DNA of 33,627 nt from NCBI GenBank assembly GCA_964420455.1, contig CAYQTO010000019.1:1-33627 (forward strand). The letters run 5' to 3'. Both the position numbers and the translations under genes were made by a program. The notes beneath the pieces were generated by a model, which worked only from the letters and a program-made list of their open reading frames with translations, did not search any database and was not told the origin of the DNA. The stretch comes from CAYQTO01 sp964420455. Lineage in GTDB: Bacteria; Sumerlaeota; Sumerlaeia; SLMS01. Shown piece after piece: positions 8,699-16,351 of the stretch (the first letter of the stretch is position 1; every line of letters begins with the position of its first letter).

Positions 8699-10123
8699 TC
8701 AGGGTTTGCCACTAGTGTCGGCGAGGGGGGGCGTCCGCAATCCGAGTTCGACCGCGATCGGAAGCAAACCCGCCGCAAAGGCGGCATAGCCCAGAATGTT
8801 TCCAATCGTGGAATATCCGTACGCGGCCGCCGCGAGTCCCGCCGCTGCCGTCCCCGCCCCCGCGAGGAACGCTGACACGCCCGTGATGCTCCGAAAACGC
8901 CTCCGCGGAAAGGCGACCATGGCCACGAATGGCAGGAGTACCATCGGCGAGTAGAGCTGATAGCAGAACCGCAAGGCGGTGACGATTTCCTGAACGTGGA
9001 GTGCCACGACGGTGGCGGCGACGGTGGAGGCAACCATGGTCCAGCGACTGGCGGAAACACGCGTTGCCTCGCTCCAGCGCCCCGTCGGCAGGACGTCGCG
9101 CATGGCGATCGTCGACATGGTCATGAGGATGGTATCGGCGGAGCTCATCACCGCGGCGAGCAGGGCGGCGACGATGAGTCCGGCCCCGAGCGGGGAGAGA
9201 ACAACCGAGGCCAATTCAAGCAGCACCGTGTTCGGGTCGGCAGCCCCGGGTCCGAGGACAAGCCGGGCGCTGATGCCGCCCAGAACGACGAGCAACACCA
9301 TCGGAACGAGGAGGATCCCGCCGGCGACAAGGCCATCCCGCATGGCCGCCCGATCACGGCCGGAAAGCACGCGCGAGTAGATGTCGGGCCCGATCAGAAA
9401 GGGGACGCCAAAGGTAAGCATCAGCAGGAGGAGGTCGAGCGGGGGGAGGGCCTCGCTCACCGGCCAATGAAGATGGCCGGGGGGGAGCACCGCCGGGGGT
9501 GAGGCGGGCTGTCCGAAAGCCACCGCGGCGACGATCACCAGAAGGCCGGCGCCCACCACCATGGCCTGGAGCAGGTCCGTCCGCATGATGGCGGCCTGAC
9601 CCCCAAGGACCGTATAGACAGTGAAGAGCACGGCGACCGCACAGGTCTGGAGAATGGCACCGGAGTCCGCCCCCCACCAACCCGACTGGACGCCGAGGAA
9701 CTGGAGAATCTTGCCCGCCGCGATGAGCTGGGCGGCGAGGACCCCCAGCCAGGCAATGACAATCAGGGCTCCCACCAGCTGTCTCGAGGCCGGGCCATAG
9801 GCCCTTCCGAGCAACTCGGGCAGGGTGTACGCCCCTTCCGGCTCGAGCCGCGGCAAGGCCCACAGCGCGAGGAGCATCAACCCCGCCAATCCACCCCACA
9901 GATACCACCCGGCGGTCAGTCCGTTGGCATAAGCAAGGCCCGCGACCCCCATGACGCCGAAGGACCCGAGGGTGGTGGCTGCGAGGGACCCCGCCAGAAG
10001 CAGACGCCCGGCGCTTCGGCCCGCGAGGAAGAAGCCCGCCTCCCCCCGGGCGGCCTCGCCACGATGGAGGAGCCCGGCGACAACAACGCCGGATAGATAC
10101 AAGAGGGGCAGCAGACCGATCAT
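8699..10123 (-). CDS. Sodium:solute symporter (SSS family)
   Basis: This 474-residue membrane protein has about 12-13 hydrophobic helices. SSS-family signs are FFLAGRSAG near the N-terminus, the glycine-rich second helix region (TTLGSFGVMGVAGLAYANG), the loop VYTVLGGQAAIMRTDLLQ, and MSSADTILMTMSTIAMRD, which resembles the family Na+-site helix SS(A/M)xS. GGGAGG upstream supports ATG 10123. It precedes ribulokinase by 28 bases, so a sugar or sugar-like substrate is likely, though the family also carries amino acids and osmolytes. It is divergent from mgtE. A GTATAGAC word at 9612 encodes Val-Tyr-Thr. Confidence 0.88.
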   Translation of the reverse strand: MIGLLPLLYLSGVVVAGLLHRGEAARGEAGFFLAGRSAGRLLLAGSLAATTLGSFGVMGVAGLAYANGLTAGWYLWGGLAGLMLLALWALPRLEPEGAYTLPELLGRAYGPASRQLVGALIVIAWLGVLAAQLIAAGKILQFLGVQSGWWGADSGAILQTCAVAVLFTVYTVLGGQAAIMRTDLLQAMVVGAGLLVIVAAVAFGQPASPPAVLPPGHLHWPVSEALPPLDLLLLMLTFGVPFLIGPDIYSRVLSGRDRAAMRDGLVAGGILLVPMVLLVVLGGISARLVLGPGAADPNTVLLELASVVLSPLGAGLIVAALLAAVMSSADTILMTMSTIAMRDVLPTGRWSEATRVSASRWTMVASTVAATVVALHVQEIVTALRFCYQLYSPMVLLPFVAMVAFPRRRFRSITGVSAFLAGAGTAAAGLAAAAYGYSTIGNILGYAAFAAGLLPIAVELGLRTPPLADTSGKP

Positions 10124-10246
10124 GGGTCCTCCCGTGGAGGTCTCTCAGGAGAGTGCCGATGGAAAGGCTGCCTGGCGGCCAAGCGCAAGTTGATCCGCAA
10201 CAAGCATCCCTTGACCAGCAATGCAGGAGGCCAAGGATGCAGCGCC

Positions 10247-11635
10247 ATGAGCGCTCCCGAAACGACGAACCCCGCCCCAACCAGCGACAATCCAGCCGAA
10301 CGGCTGCAGAAGCTCCTCGCCGCGGGAGCCCAGGAGGAGGCGCGTGCGTACTTTGCCGAGCTGGAGTTCAGCGATCGCGTGTTCGCCATGTCCCGTCTTC
10401 CCGTATCGGCGCAGGCGGAAATCCTCCTGGGCTTCGACAACGAGCGCGCATCGCAGCTGCTCCGCGAGTTGCCGGAGAATAATCAGGCCGCGTTGTTGGA
10501 GTTTCTCCCCCCGGAGACCTGCGCCCCCATCATCGATGAACTGCGCAGCGACCTCGCCGCGGACGTCCTCGGCTCCGTCGGCCGCGAGACAAGCGAACTC
10601 ATCCTCCGCGAGATGCACTCCGGTGAAGTCAAGCAGACGCGCATTCTCCTTTCCTATGAGCCCGATACCGCCGGCGGCCTCATGGAGGTCGAGTTTCTCT
10701 CCTACATCGACGAGCTGCGCGTCTCCGACGTGTTGGCGGACCTCCGCGCCAACAGCTCGCGGTACTCCGACTATGAGGTTCAATACGCGTATATCACCGA
10801 CCGCGACGGCCGGCTTGTGGGTGTCCTGCGTATGCGCGACCTTCTCTTCGCCGAGGAGGACCGGCGCGTCAGCGACCTGATGATCCCCAAGCCGGTCCGC
10901 ATCGTGGTCACCGCCAAGCTGCCGGACCTGACCATGCTGTTTGACGATTACGGATTTCTCGGCGTGCCGGTGGTGGACGAGGAGGACCGGATCGTCGGGG
11001 TGATCCGGAGGACGGCGGTGCGGGAGGCGGCGGAAAAGCAGGCCAACAAGATCCTCCTGAAAATCAGCGGTATCGTCGGCGGCGAGGAACTGCGCAGCAT
11101 GCCGCTGCGGGTCCGCGCCGGCCGTCGCCTGTCCTGGCTCAGCATCAATATCGTGCTCAACATCGTCGCCGCCAGCGTCATCGCCTTCTACGAGGACACC
11201 TTGGCGCAGGTAATCACCCTGGCGGTGTTCCTGCCGATCATTTCGGACATGAGCGGTTGTTCGGGCAACCAGGCGGTGGCCGTGAGCATCCGCGAGCTCG
11301 CGACGGGACTGGTGCGGCCCCGAGAATATATCCGCGTCTTCCTCAAGGAAAGCGCGATCGGCATCGTCAATGGTATCGCCCTCGGGGTGCTCCTTGGCCT
11401 TGTCGCCTACCTGTGGAAGGGGAACGTGTATCTGAGTCTGGTTGTCGGAGGGGCACTGGCCGTCAACACCCTCGTCTCGGTCTGTGTGGGAGGCCTCGTG
11501 CCGCTCATGATCAAGGGGTTGCGGCTGGACCCGGCGCTGGTTTCCGGCCCCATGCTTACGACGGTGACCGACATGTGTGGCTTCTTTTTTGCCCTTAGCT
11601 TTGCCACGCTCGCGCTCGCGCAACTCGCCGGATGA
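10247..11635 (+). CDS. mgtE: Magnesium transporter MgtE
   Basis: This encodes a 462-residue inner-membrane Mg2+ channel. Order: a helical N domain at about 12-120 (LLRELPENNQAALLEFLPP), a CBS pair at about 125-255 (DTAGGLMEVEFLSY, GRLVGVLRMRDLL, DRIVGVIRRTAVRE), the plug helix, then five transmembrane helices from about 300. The pore-side region ISDMSGCSGNQAV matches the MgtE block usually read as MxGNxGxQ, with Cys in one glycine-side position. ATG 10247 is preferred because AAGGA sits nine bases upstream; an earlier in-frame ATG at 10190 lacks this. No M-box riboswitch structure was recognised in the 123-base upstream spacer. It heads a set of four same-strand genes. Confidence 0.94.
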   Translation: MSAPETTNPAPTSDNPAERLQKLLAAGAQEEARAYFAELEFSDRVFAMSRLPVSAQAEILLGFDNERASQLLRELPENNQAALLEFLPPETCAPIIDELRSDLAADVLGSVGRETSELILREMHSGEVKQTRILLSYEPDTAGGLMEVEFLSYIDELRVSDVLADLRANSSRYSDYEVQYAYITDRDGRLVGVLRMRDLLFAEEDRRVSDLMIPKPVRIVVTAKLPDLTMLFDDYGFLGVPVVDEEDRIVGVIRRTAVREAAEKQANKILLKISGIVGGEELRSMPLRVRAGRRLSWLSINIVLNIVAASVIAFYEDTLAQVITLAVFLPIISDMSGCSGNQAVAVSIRELATGLVRPREYIRVFLKESAIGIVNGIALGVLLGLVAYLWKGNVYLSLVVGGALAVNTLVSVCVGGLVPLMIKGLRLDPALVSGPMLTTVTDMCGFFFALSFATLALAQLAG

Positions 11636-11665
11636 ACCCGGCATGACTCCATCGGGAGAATCCCC

Positions 11666-12505
11666 ATGCGCCCCATGACAATGATGATGGCTTTCGCCCT
11701 CGCCCTGTTTTCCAGCCATGCCACCGCCGACCGCGAGGCACAACCGCTCCGCGACCTCCTTGATCCCAACTGGGCAACCAACGAACTGTGGAATGACGGC
11801 CAGGCCGAGGTCGCCACTTACAACGCTTCGCGAATTGTCTATGGCAACCCCCGCCCCCACACCGCCCACCTCATCACCGTTTACGAGGACTTCAACACGG
11901 ACTTCTACGTGAAGGCCGACTGGCCCTACGGCGACAAGCCGATCCTCCCCGTGCTCAAGCTCAACTATGTGGCTGAAATCCCCACACCCAATTACCCCTA
12001 TCGCTTCATGGTCAGTGCCTTCGCCGACCGCGCCGACATTTCCAACCTCGTCAGGATGACCGTCAGCAGCCAGGAATGGTGCGGCATGACCTTCAAGGAC
12101 TTCCAGCTTTGGAAGGATCGCCCGGTGCAGGTGTATCACAGTTACTGGGACGGTCAGGGAAACGGCACCCACGCCCTCGATGCGCGCGAGGCCTTCTTCG
12201 AGGAGGAGCTGTTCCTCGTCCTTCGCGCCCTCCCCTTCGAGGACGGCCTTATGGCCGAGTTCTCCCTCTACGACAACCAGACGACGACCAAGGCGCCGAA
12301 GCCCGTGGCGGTTCCCGCCACCCTCGAGGTGCAGGACGAGGGCGATGGCTGGCAGGTAACCGTCGTCACCACCGACGGCCGACGCATCGACTTCGTCTTT
12401 GGCAAGGAGTACCCCAATGTGCTCCGCCTTTACAGGCACAACGACGGGCGGAGGCTGACCCTCGACAGGGTCGAGCGCGACGCCTATTGGAACATTCGCG
12501 AGTAG
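11666..12505 (+). CDS. Secreted protein of unknown function
   Basis: A 279-residue protein with a signal peptide (hydrophobic MMMAFALALF, likely cut after SHATA). The mature chain looks mostly beta: repeated alternating strands (AEVATYNASRIVYGNP, HTAHLITVYEDFN, PVLKLNYVAEIPTPNYPYRFM), one Cys in SSQEWCGMTFKDF, and a late acidic GDGWQVTVVTTDGRRIDFVF strand pair. The later part could resemble DUF3108-like periplasmic proteins, but I cannot assign it. GGGAGA lies seven bases before ATG 11666. It follows mgtE by 30 bases and precedes the next gene by 16, so an operon is likely. Confidence 0.82.
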   Translation: MRPMTMMMAFALALFSSHATADREAQPLRDLLDPNWATNELWNDGQAEVATYNASRIVYGNPRPHTAHLITVYEDFNTDFYVKADWPYGDKPILPVLKLNYVAEIPTPNYPYRFMVSAFADRADISNLVRMTVSSQEWCGMTFKDFQLWKDRPVQVYHSYWDGQGNGTHALDAREAFFEEELFLVLRALPFEDGLMAEFSLYDNQTTTKAPKPVAVPATLEVQDEGDGWQVTVVTTDGRRIDFVFGKEYPNVLRLYRHNDGRRLTLDRVERDAYWNIRE

Positions 12506-12521
12506 TTCGGGAGGGCGCCTC

Positions 12522-12905
12522 ATGCTCCTTGTTGCCCTGGCCAACGACATCGGCGGTCCGCTGGTGATGTACTTCTCGTACATCGTTCTGGGACTCGTGA
12601 TGGTGGTGGGATACATCATCTATCGGGCGTTCGGACGGCGGAAGCGCGACGACCGGGTGTTCGAACTGGAGCAGGCACTTCGGCAGGCAGAGGCGGAGGC
12701 GCGCGCCCTCAAGGCCCAGCGCGAAGGCAAGGGCGAGGCACTCGCGCCCACGGAAGAGCAACAGCGCGCCCAGGCCCAACTGCGCCGGATGGTCGACGAG
12801 CACGAGAAATCCCAGCAGAAGGGGGGGACGGGATCCGGAGGGAACGCCAGCCCCGCCCAGGAAATGGCCCCGCTGGATTCCACCCCGGGCCGACAGCACA
12901 CATGA
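12522..12905 (+). CDS. Single-pass membrane protein with coiled-coil tail
   Basis: This encodes 127 residues. One transmembrane helix lies at about 14-38 (MYFSYIVLGLVMVVGYIIY), then a basic stop-transfer patch (FGRRKRDDR). A charged coiled coil follows at about 46-95 (ELEQALRQAEAEARALKAQREG), then a low-complexity Gly/Ser/Gln tail. The positive-inside rule puts the coiled coil in the cytoplasm. GGGAGGG precedes the ATG. The stop overlaps the next start as ATGA (12902-12905), so translation is probably coupled to the Fn3 protein. No family recognised. Confidence 0.75.
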   Translation: MLLVALANDIGGPLVMYFSYIVLGLVMVVGYIIYRAFGRRKRDDRVFELEQALRQAEAEARALKAQREGKGEALAPTEEQQRAQAQLRRMVDEHEKSQQKGGTGSGGNASPAQEMAPLDSTPGRQHT

Positions 12906-15013
12906 GCCCGATCTCTCGCAGTTTGCTTCTGTCCCTCGTTGGGATTCTGTTGCTGCTTGGACCTAGACTGCAGGCCCAGCCATTCGGAGTCAGCGTCGAG
13001 GTCAGCAGCTACAGCCCGAACCTCATCCCCTCGGACGAGACCTCGATCATTACCTTGAATTGCCGGACGACCGGTGCCGGGTCGTTCTTCTGGATGCTCA
13101 TTGATAGCGCCCCCTCCGGCTGGAATGCGGTAAGCCTCTCCACCGAAGAGCGGTTCATCGACGGCAGCCGCAATTTCCAGTTCAATATGTCCGTCGAGCC
13201 GATCATCCGGGGCACCGACACCATCACCGTGGGGATATACGGCCGCGACCTGTTCAACAATCCGGTCCTGCTGCTGACTTATGACGTCACGCTGACCGTC
13301 GCGGATGGGCCGGGAAGTTTCCAAGTGATCGAACCGTCGCGGAACGCGGTGCTCGACGGCCCGTTCCGCATCAGCTGGTCACCTGCCCAGTCCGCGGACT
13401 TTTATGAGGTCTCCGTCGCCGAGTATGTGGGCGGCCAACCCCAGTATCCCGCGCTGCTCTTTTTCGGAAACCAGACAACGCGCGAGATCAACCTGGACAC
13501 CTCCCAGCTTTCCCCCGGCGGGCGCTACGAGATCGCCGTCGCCGCGGTCAACGAGATCGGCTTCACCCTCAACGATGGCGGGCCGGTGGTCTTCACTGTT
13601 GCGGAGGATCCGCCTCCCGGCCGCTTCAACCTTCTCGAGCCCGTCCGCGACGCCATCACCGGCGGAAACCCCTCCTTCCGATGGTCGCCATCAGAGAACG
13701 CCGCCAGCTATACCGTGAACCTCTTTCGCGAGGAAAACGGCAGTCCCAATGTGAACCCCGTGCGGATCGCCCCTGTAACAGGGACGACCTACGACTGGCA
13801 GGATCCGCCGCTCGACCGTGGTCAGTTCTATTACGCCAGCGTGACCGCTATCAGTGCCGGCGGCGAGCGCGTGAACGACGAGGGGCTCGTCCGCTTCTAC
13901 GTCCAGACTCTCGAGGACTTTGCTCTCGTTTCCCCCCTCCCCGGCCAGACCGGGGTGCCCCTCCGCCCCGAGTTCCGATGGCAGGTGTCCGGCGGCGCGA
14001 CAGCCTACCTGTTCACGCTCTTTGAGGGTCCCGTGGCCGAGTCCGGGAGCGAACTCTACCAGACCGGCGTCCTCCAGAATGAAGGCTTTATCCAACTCGA
14101 GCTCCCCCCGGACATTACCCTGGAACCCGCAACTGTCTATACGTGGAGCGTCGTCGCCCTGCTCGAGGACGGACCCGGCAATGTCGTCGAGTTCCGCGGA
14201 TCCCTCTCCGGCGAAATCTCCTTCACCACGACTGCCCTCACTCCTTTCTCCCTCCTCTTTCCCGAACCGGATGCCTTCGGAGTCGACCCGGTGCCAACCT
14301 TCGGCTGGGAGTCGGCCGGTGGCGCCACCAGCTATCGTGTCCAGCTCACCACCCCCAATGCGGAGGACGCACCAAACCCGCTCGGGATCCTCACGTCGCC
14401 CGACATCTTCAATACCGTTTGGACGTGGGCCGGATCGCCCCTTGAAAAGGGGAGAGACTATTTCTGGCGGGTGGAAGCCACCGACGGCATCAACACGAAT
14501 CTGAACACGGACGACTGGCGACGGTTCCGCGTCCAGAGCCTCGAGCCCTTCGACCTGACCTCTCCGGAGGATGGCGCCGAGGACGTGGAGGTGCAGCCCG
14601 TCCTCCGGTGGCAGGCAGCCCCCAACGCGGAATCCTACCGCGTCTATCTTTATATCCAGGATCTGTTCATCGCGCCGATCTTCGAGGTACCGGGAAACCG
14701 CACCTCCCTCGATCTTGTCGACGCGGACTACATCCTCAGCAGCCGCGTCGTCTATACCTGGACCGTCGAGGCCGTGCGTGATGGCGAATCGGTTCTTGCC
14801 ACAGAACAACGGACCTTTCGCACGGGCATTCGGGACGACAACCAGCCCGACGAGGCCGTCGATTCGCGCTTCGTCCTCGATCACCTGCTGGGGAGGAACT
14901 GGATGGGCGACCTTGACCGCCTCACGACGGGAATCCCCTCCAACGAACCGATCGACGCCGCCTACTACAAGCAGTTGCGCGACTTCGAGGACCTTCTCGC
15001 GGGCGTCCGCTAG
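12902..15013 (+). CDS. Secreted Fn3-repeat protein
   Basis: A 703-residue exported protein. Signal peptide residues 1-25 end LQA/QPF. After a beta-rich N-terminal domain (about 26-138) come about five fibronectin-III-like repeats of roughly 100 residues. Each opens with F-x-L-x-x-P and a later Trp-Ser/Gln motif: FQVIEPSRNAVLDG, FNLLEPVRDAITGG, FALVSPLPGQTGV, FSLLFPEPDAFGV, FDLTSPEDGAEDV. Each ends with a YxW/YxAxVxA strand. The C-terminal 50 residues form a separate helical tail containing VLDHLLG. There are no catalytic motifs. A role in surface adhesion or as a scaffold is inferred. It is coupled by ATGA to the membrane coiled-coil gene. Its stop overlaps the stop of the convergent gene by four bases. 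Confidence 0.85.
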   Translation: MSPISRSLLLSLVGILLLLGPRLQAQPFGVSVEVSSYSPNLIPSDETSIITLNCRTTGAGSFFWMLIDSAPSGWNAVSLSTEERFIDGSRNFQFNMSVEPIIRGTDTITVGIYGRDLFNNPVLLLTYDVTLTVADGPGSFQVIEPSRNAVLDGPFRISWSPAQSADFYEVSVAEYVGGQPQYPALLFFGNQTTREINLDTSQLSPGGRYEIAVAAVNEIGFTLNDGGPVVFTVAEDPPPGRFNLLEPVRDAITGGNPSFRWSPSENAASYTVNLFREENGSPNVNPVRIAPVTGTTYDWQDPPLDRGQFYYASVTAISAGGERVNDEGLVRFYVQTLEDFALVSPLPGQTGVPLRPEFRWQVSGGATAYLFTLFEGPVAESGSELYQTGVLQNEGFIQLELPPDITLEPATVYTWSVVALLEDGPGNVVEFRGSLSGEISFTTTALTPFSLLFPEPDAFGVDPVPTFGWESAGGATSYRVQLTTPNAEDAPNPLGILTSPDIFNTVWTWAGSPLEKGRDYFWRVEATDGINTNLNTDDWRRFRVQSLEPFDLTSPEDGAEDVEVQPVLRWQAAPNAESYRVYLYIQDLFIAPIFEVPGNRTSLDLVDADYILSSRVVYTWTVEAVRDGESVLATEQRTFRTGIRDDNQPDEAVDSRFVLDHLLGRNWMGDLDRLTTGIPSNEPIDAAYYKQLRDFEDLLAGVR

Positions 15014-16251
15014 CCGGGCACTTCCAGCTTTCGCGCCAGCATGTGCAGGAAGAGTCCCACGTCGGTCACGATTGGTGTCGAGTCGATGGAGCCCCGATCC
15101 GCGAGCTTTGTTGCCACCGCCGGGTTGATGTCCACACAGATCATCCGCACGCCGGCCGGCGTCATGTTGCCCACGCCAATGCTGTGGAGCATGGACGACA
15201 GCATGAGGACCATGCGTGCCCCTTTCAGGAGGCGTGTATATTCCTCCTGGGCGCGGAGGAGATCCATCTCGGTTTCTGGCAGCGGGCCGTCGTCGCGAAT
15301 CGATCCCGCCAACGAATAGGGAATCCCCGCACGGATGACCTCGTACATGATGCCGGAGGTGAGGGCGCCGGCCTCCACGGCGGCCCGGATTCCGCCGTGG
15401 TGCCGCACGAGGTTGATCGCATTGATATGGTGACGATGGCCACCGCCAACGGGCCGCCCTCGCGCCAAGTCGACCCCGAGAGACGTGCCGAAGAAGGCTG
15501 CCTCGATGTCGTGGACAGCGATCGCGTTGCCACCGAGCAGCGCCTGGACATAGCCGTTGCGGATCAGCGATCCCAAATGGGGCGCCCCGCCGGTATGCAC
15601 AACGACCGGGCCCGCCACGACGACGATGCGGCCCCCCTCCTCTCGCAGGGCCCGCATCTCCCCCGCCACCTGATCGACGGCGGCCTCCACGCGCCGTTCG
15701 CTGCTGACTGCCGATCCCATGAACTTGAAGTCCTCGCCGCGGCTGTCCTCGCGGTTGGAAAGGCGCGCCTCCACGCGGATGCCCTTCGATCCACAGACGA
15801 CGCGGTCGCCCCGGCGCAGGTCGCGGATCAGGCGGCAATGGGCCTGCGGTGACGAGTCCTCGCCCGAGATCACCACCACCGCGTCCATCCGCTGGTCCTC
15901 GACGGGAACCCATCCGCACGCGAGCCGTATCGACGTGGGAAAGATCGTCGTGCTGTAGAAGTCGAGGGGTGCCACACCGTCGCGCTCGACCTCGGAGACC
16001 TTGGCCGCCTCGTCGTCGTCGCGGACCTCGCGGCCGCCGAGGTTGAGAAGTTCCAGCGCGATCGATGCAAGCCGGTCCTCGTTCGCCGCCTCCACCGCCA
16101 GCCCGATGGAGGACTCCTCCTCCTTGGTAATTCCCGGGGCGAAATGCAGGACGCGAAAGGTGCCGCCCGCCTTGGGAATCGCGTCCATCACCCGCGTCAG
16201 CAGGCCCTGGTCGATCAGGTGTCCGTGAAAGTCGAACGTCCGGGTGGGCAT
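15010..16251 (-). CDS. TIGR00300/LOR-SDH-type protein, likely ornithine cyclodeaminase
   Basis: This encodes 413 residues without signal peptide. The opening RTFDFHGHLIDQGLLTRVMD and GGTFRVLHF match the N-terminus of the TIGR00300 family. That family includes archaeal ornithine cyclodeaminases and the C-terminal domain of the cyanobacterial arginine dihydrolase ArgZ/AgrE. The family turns ornithine into proline and ammonia using NAD. The second half carries a nucleotide-binding-like stretch (RIVVVAGPVVVHTGGAPHL, GNAIAVHDIEAAFFGTSLG) and GVRMICVDINPAVATKLADRGS. ATG 16251 is chosen because AGGAG lies seven bases upstream and the family begins there; an in-frame ATG at 16305 falls inside the upstream terminator hairpin. 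No other arginine genes are near. The family assignment is fairly sure, the reaction less so. Confidence 0.8.
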   Translation of the reverse strand: MPTRTFDFHGHLIDQGLLTRVMDAIPKAGGTFRVLHFAPGITKEEESSIGLAVEAANEDRLASIALELLNLGGREVRDDDEAAKVSEVERDGVAPLDFYSTTIFPTSIRLACGWVPVEDQRMDAVVVISGEDSSPQAHCRLIRDLRRGDRVVCGSKGIRVEARLSNREDSRGEDFKFMGSAVSSERRVEAAVDQVAGEMRALREEGGRIVVVAGPVVVHTGGAPHLGSLIRNGYVQALLGGNAIAVHDIEAAFFGTSLGVDLARGRPVGGGHRHHINAINLVRHHGGIRAAVEAGALTSGIMYEVIRAGIPYSLAGSIRDDGPLPETEMDLLRAQEEYTRLLKGARMVLMLSSMLHSIGVGNMTPAGVRMICVDINPAVATKLADRGSIDSTPIVTDVGLFLHMLARKLEVPG

Positions 16252-16280
16252 GGGGTCGCTCCTCGCAACGGGGAATCGGC

Positions 16281-16318
16281 GAAAAAAAGGGAACCGCGCC
16301 TCCATGGAGGAGGCGCGG
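16281..16318 (-). terminator. Intrinsic terminator after the GH57 gene
   Basis: On the minus strand a 10-bp perfect stem (CCGCGCCTCC pairing with GGAGGCGCGG, 16294-16303 with 16309-16318) with a five-base loop is followed by TTCCC and a run of seven T (16282-16288). It lies 34 bases beyond the corrected GH57 stop at 16352 and before the start at 16251. It is the clearest terminator in the window. Confidence 0.85.
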
Positions 16319-16351
16319 CGGATGGAGAATGGTCAAGACCCTTCGCGCGAA

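Noticed and set aside
6982..9060. N-terminally extended ribulokinase of 692 residues
   Set aside because: The first 130 residues are an out-of-frame reading of the symporter gene; the FGGY fold starts at 8670.
10124..10246. M-box or other riboswitch before mgtE
   Set aside because: No conserved multi-stem core was recognised in this 123-base spacer.
10145..12619. Long minus-strand open frame of 824 codons
   Set aside because: It lies opposite mgtE and the secreted protein, is His/Gly/Asp-rich without any domain, and is a product of high GC codon use.
13691..16336. Minus-strand open frame of 881 codons
   Set aside because: It covers the wrong frame of the TIGR00300 gene and the antisense of the Fn3 gene; no domain seen.
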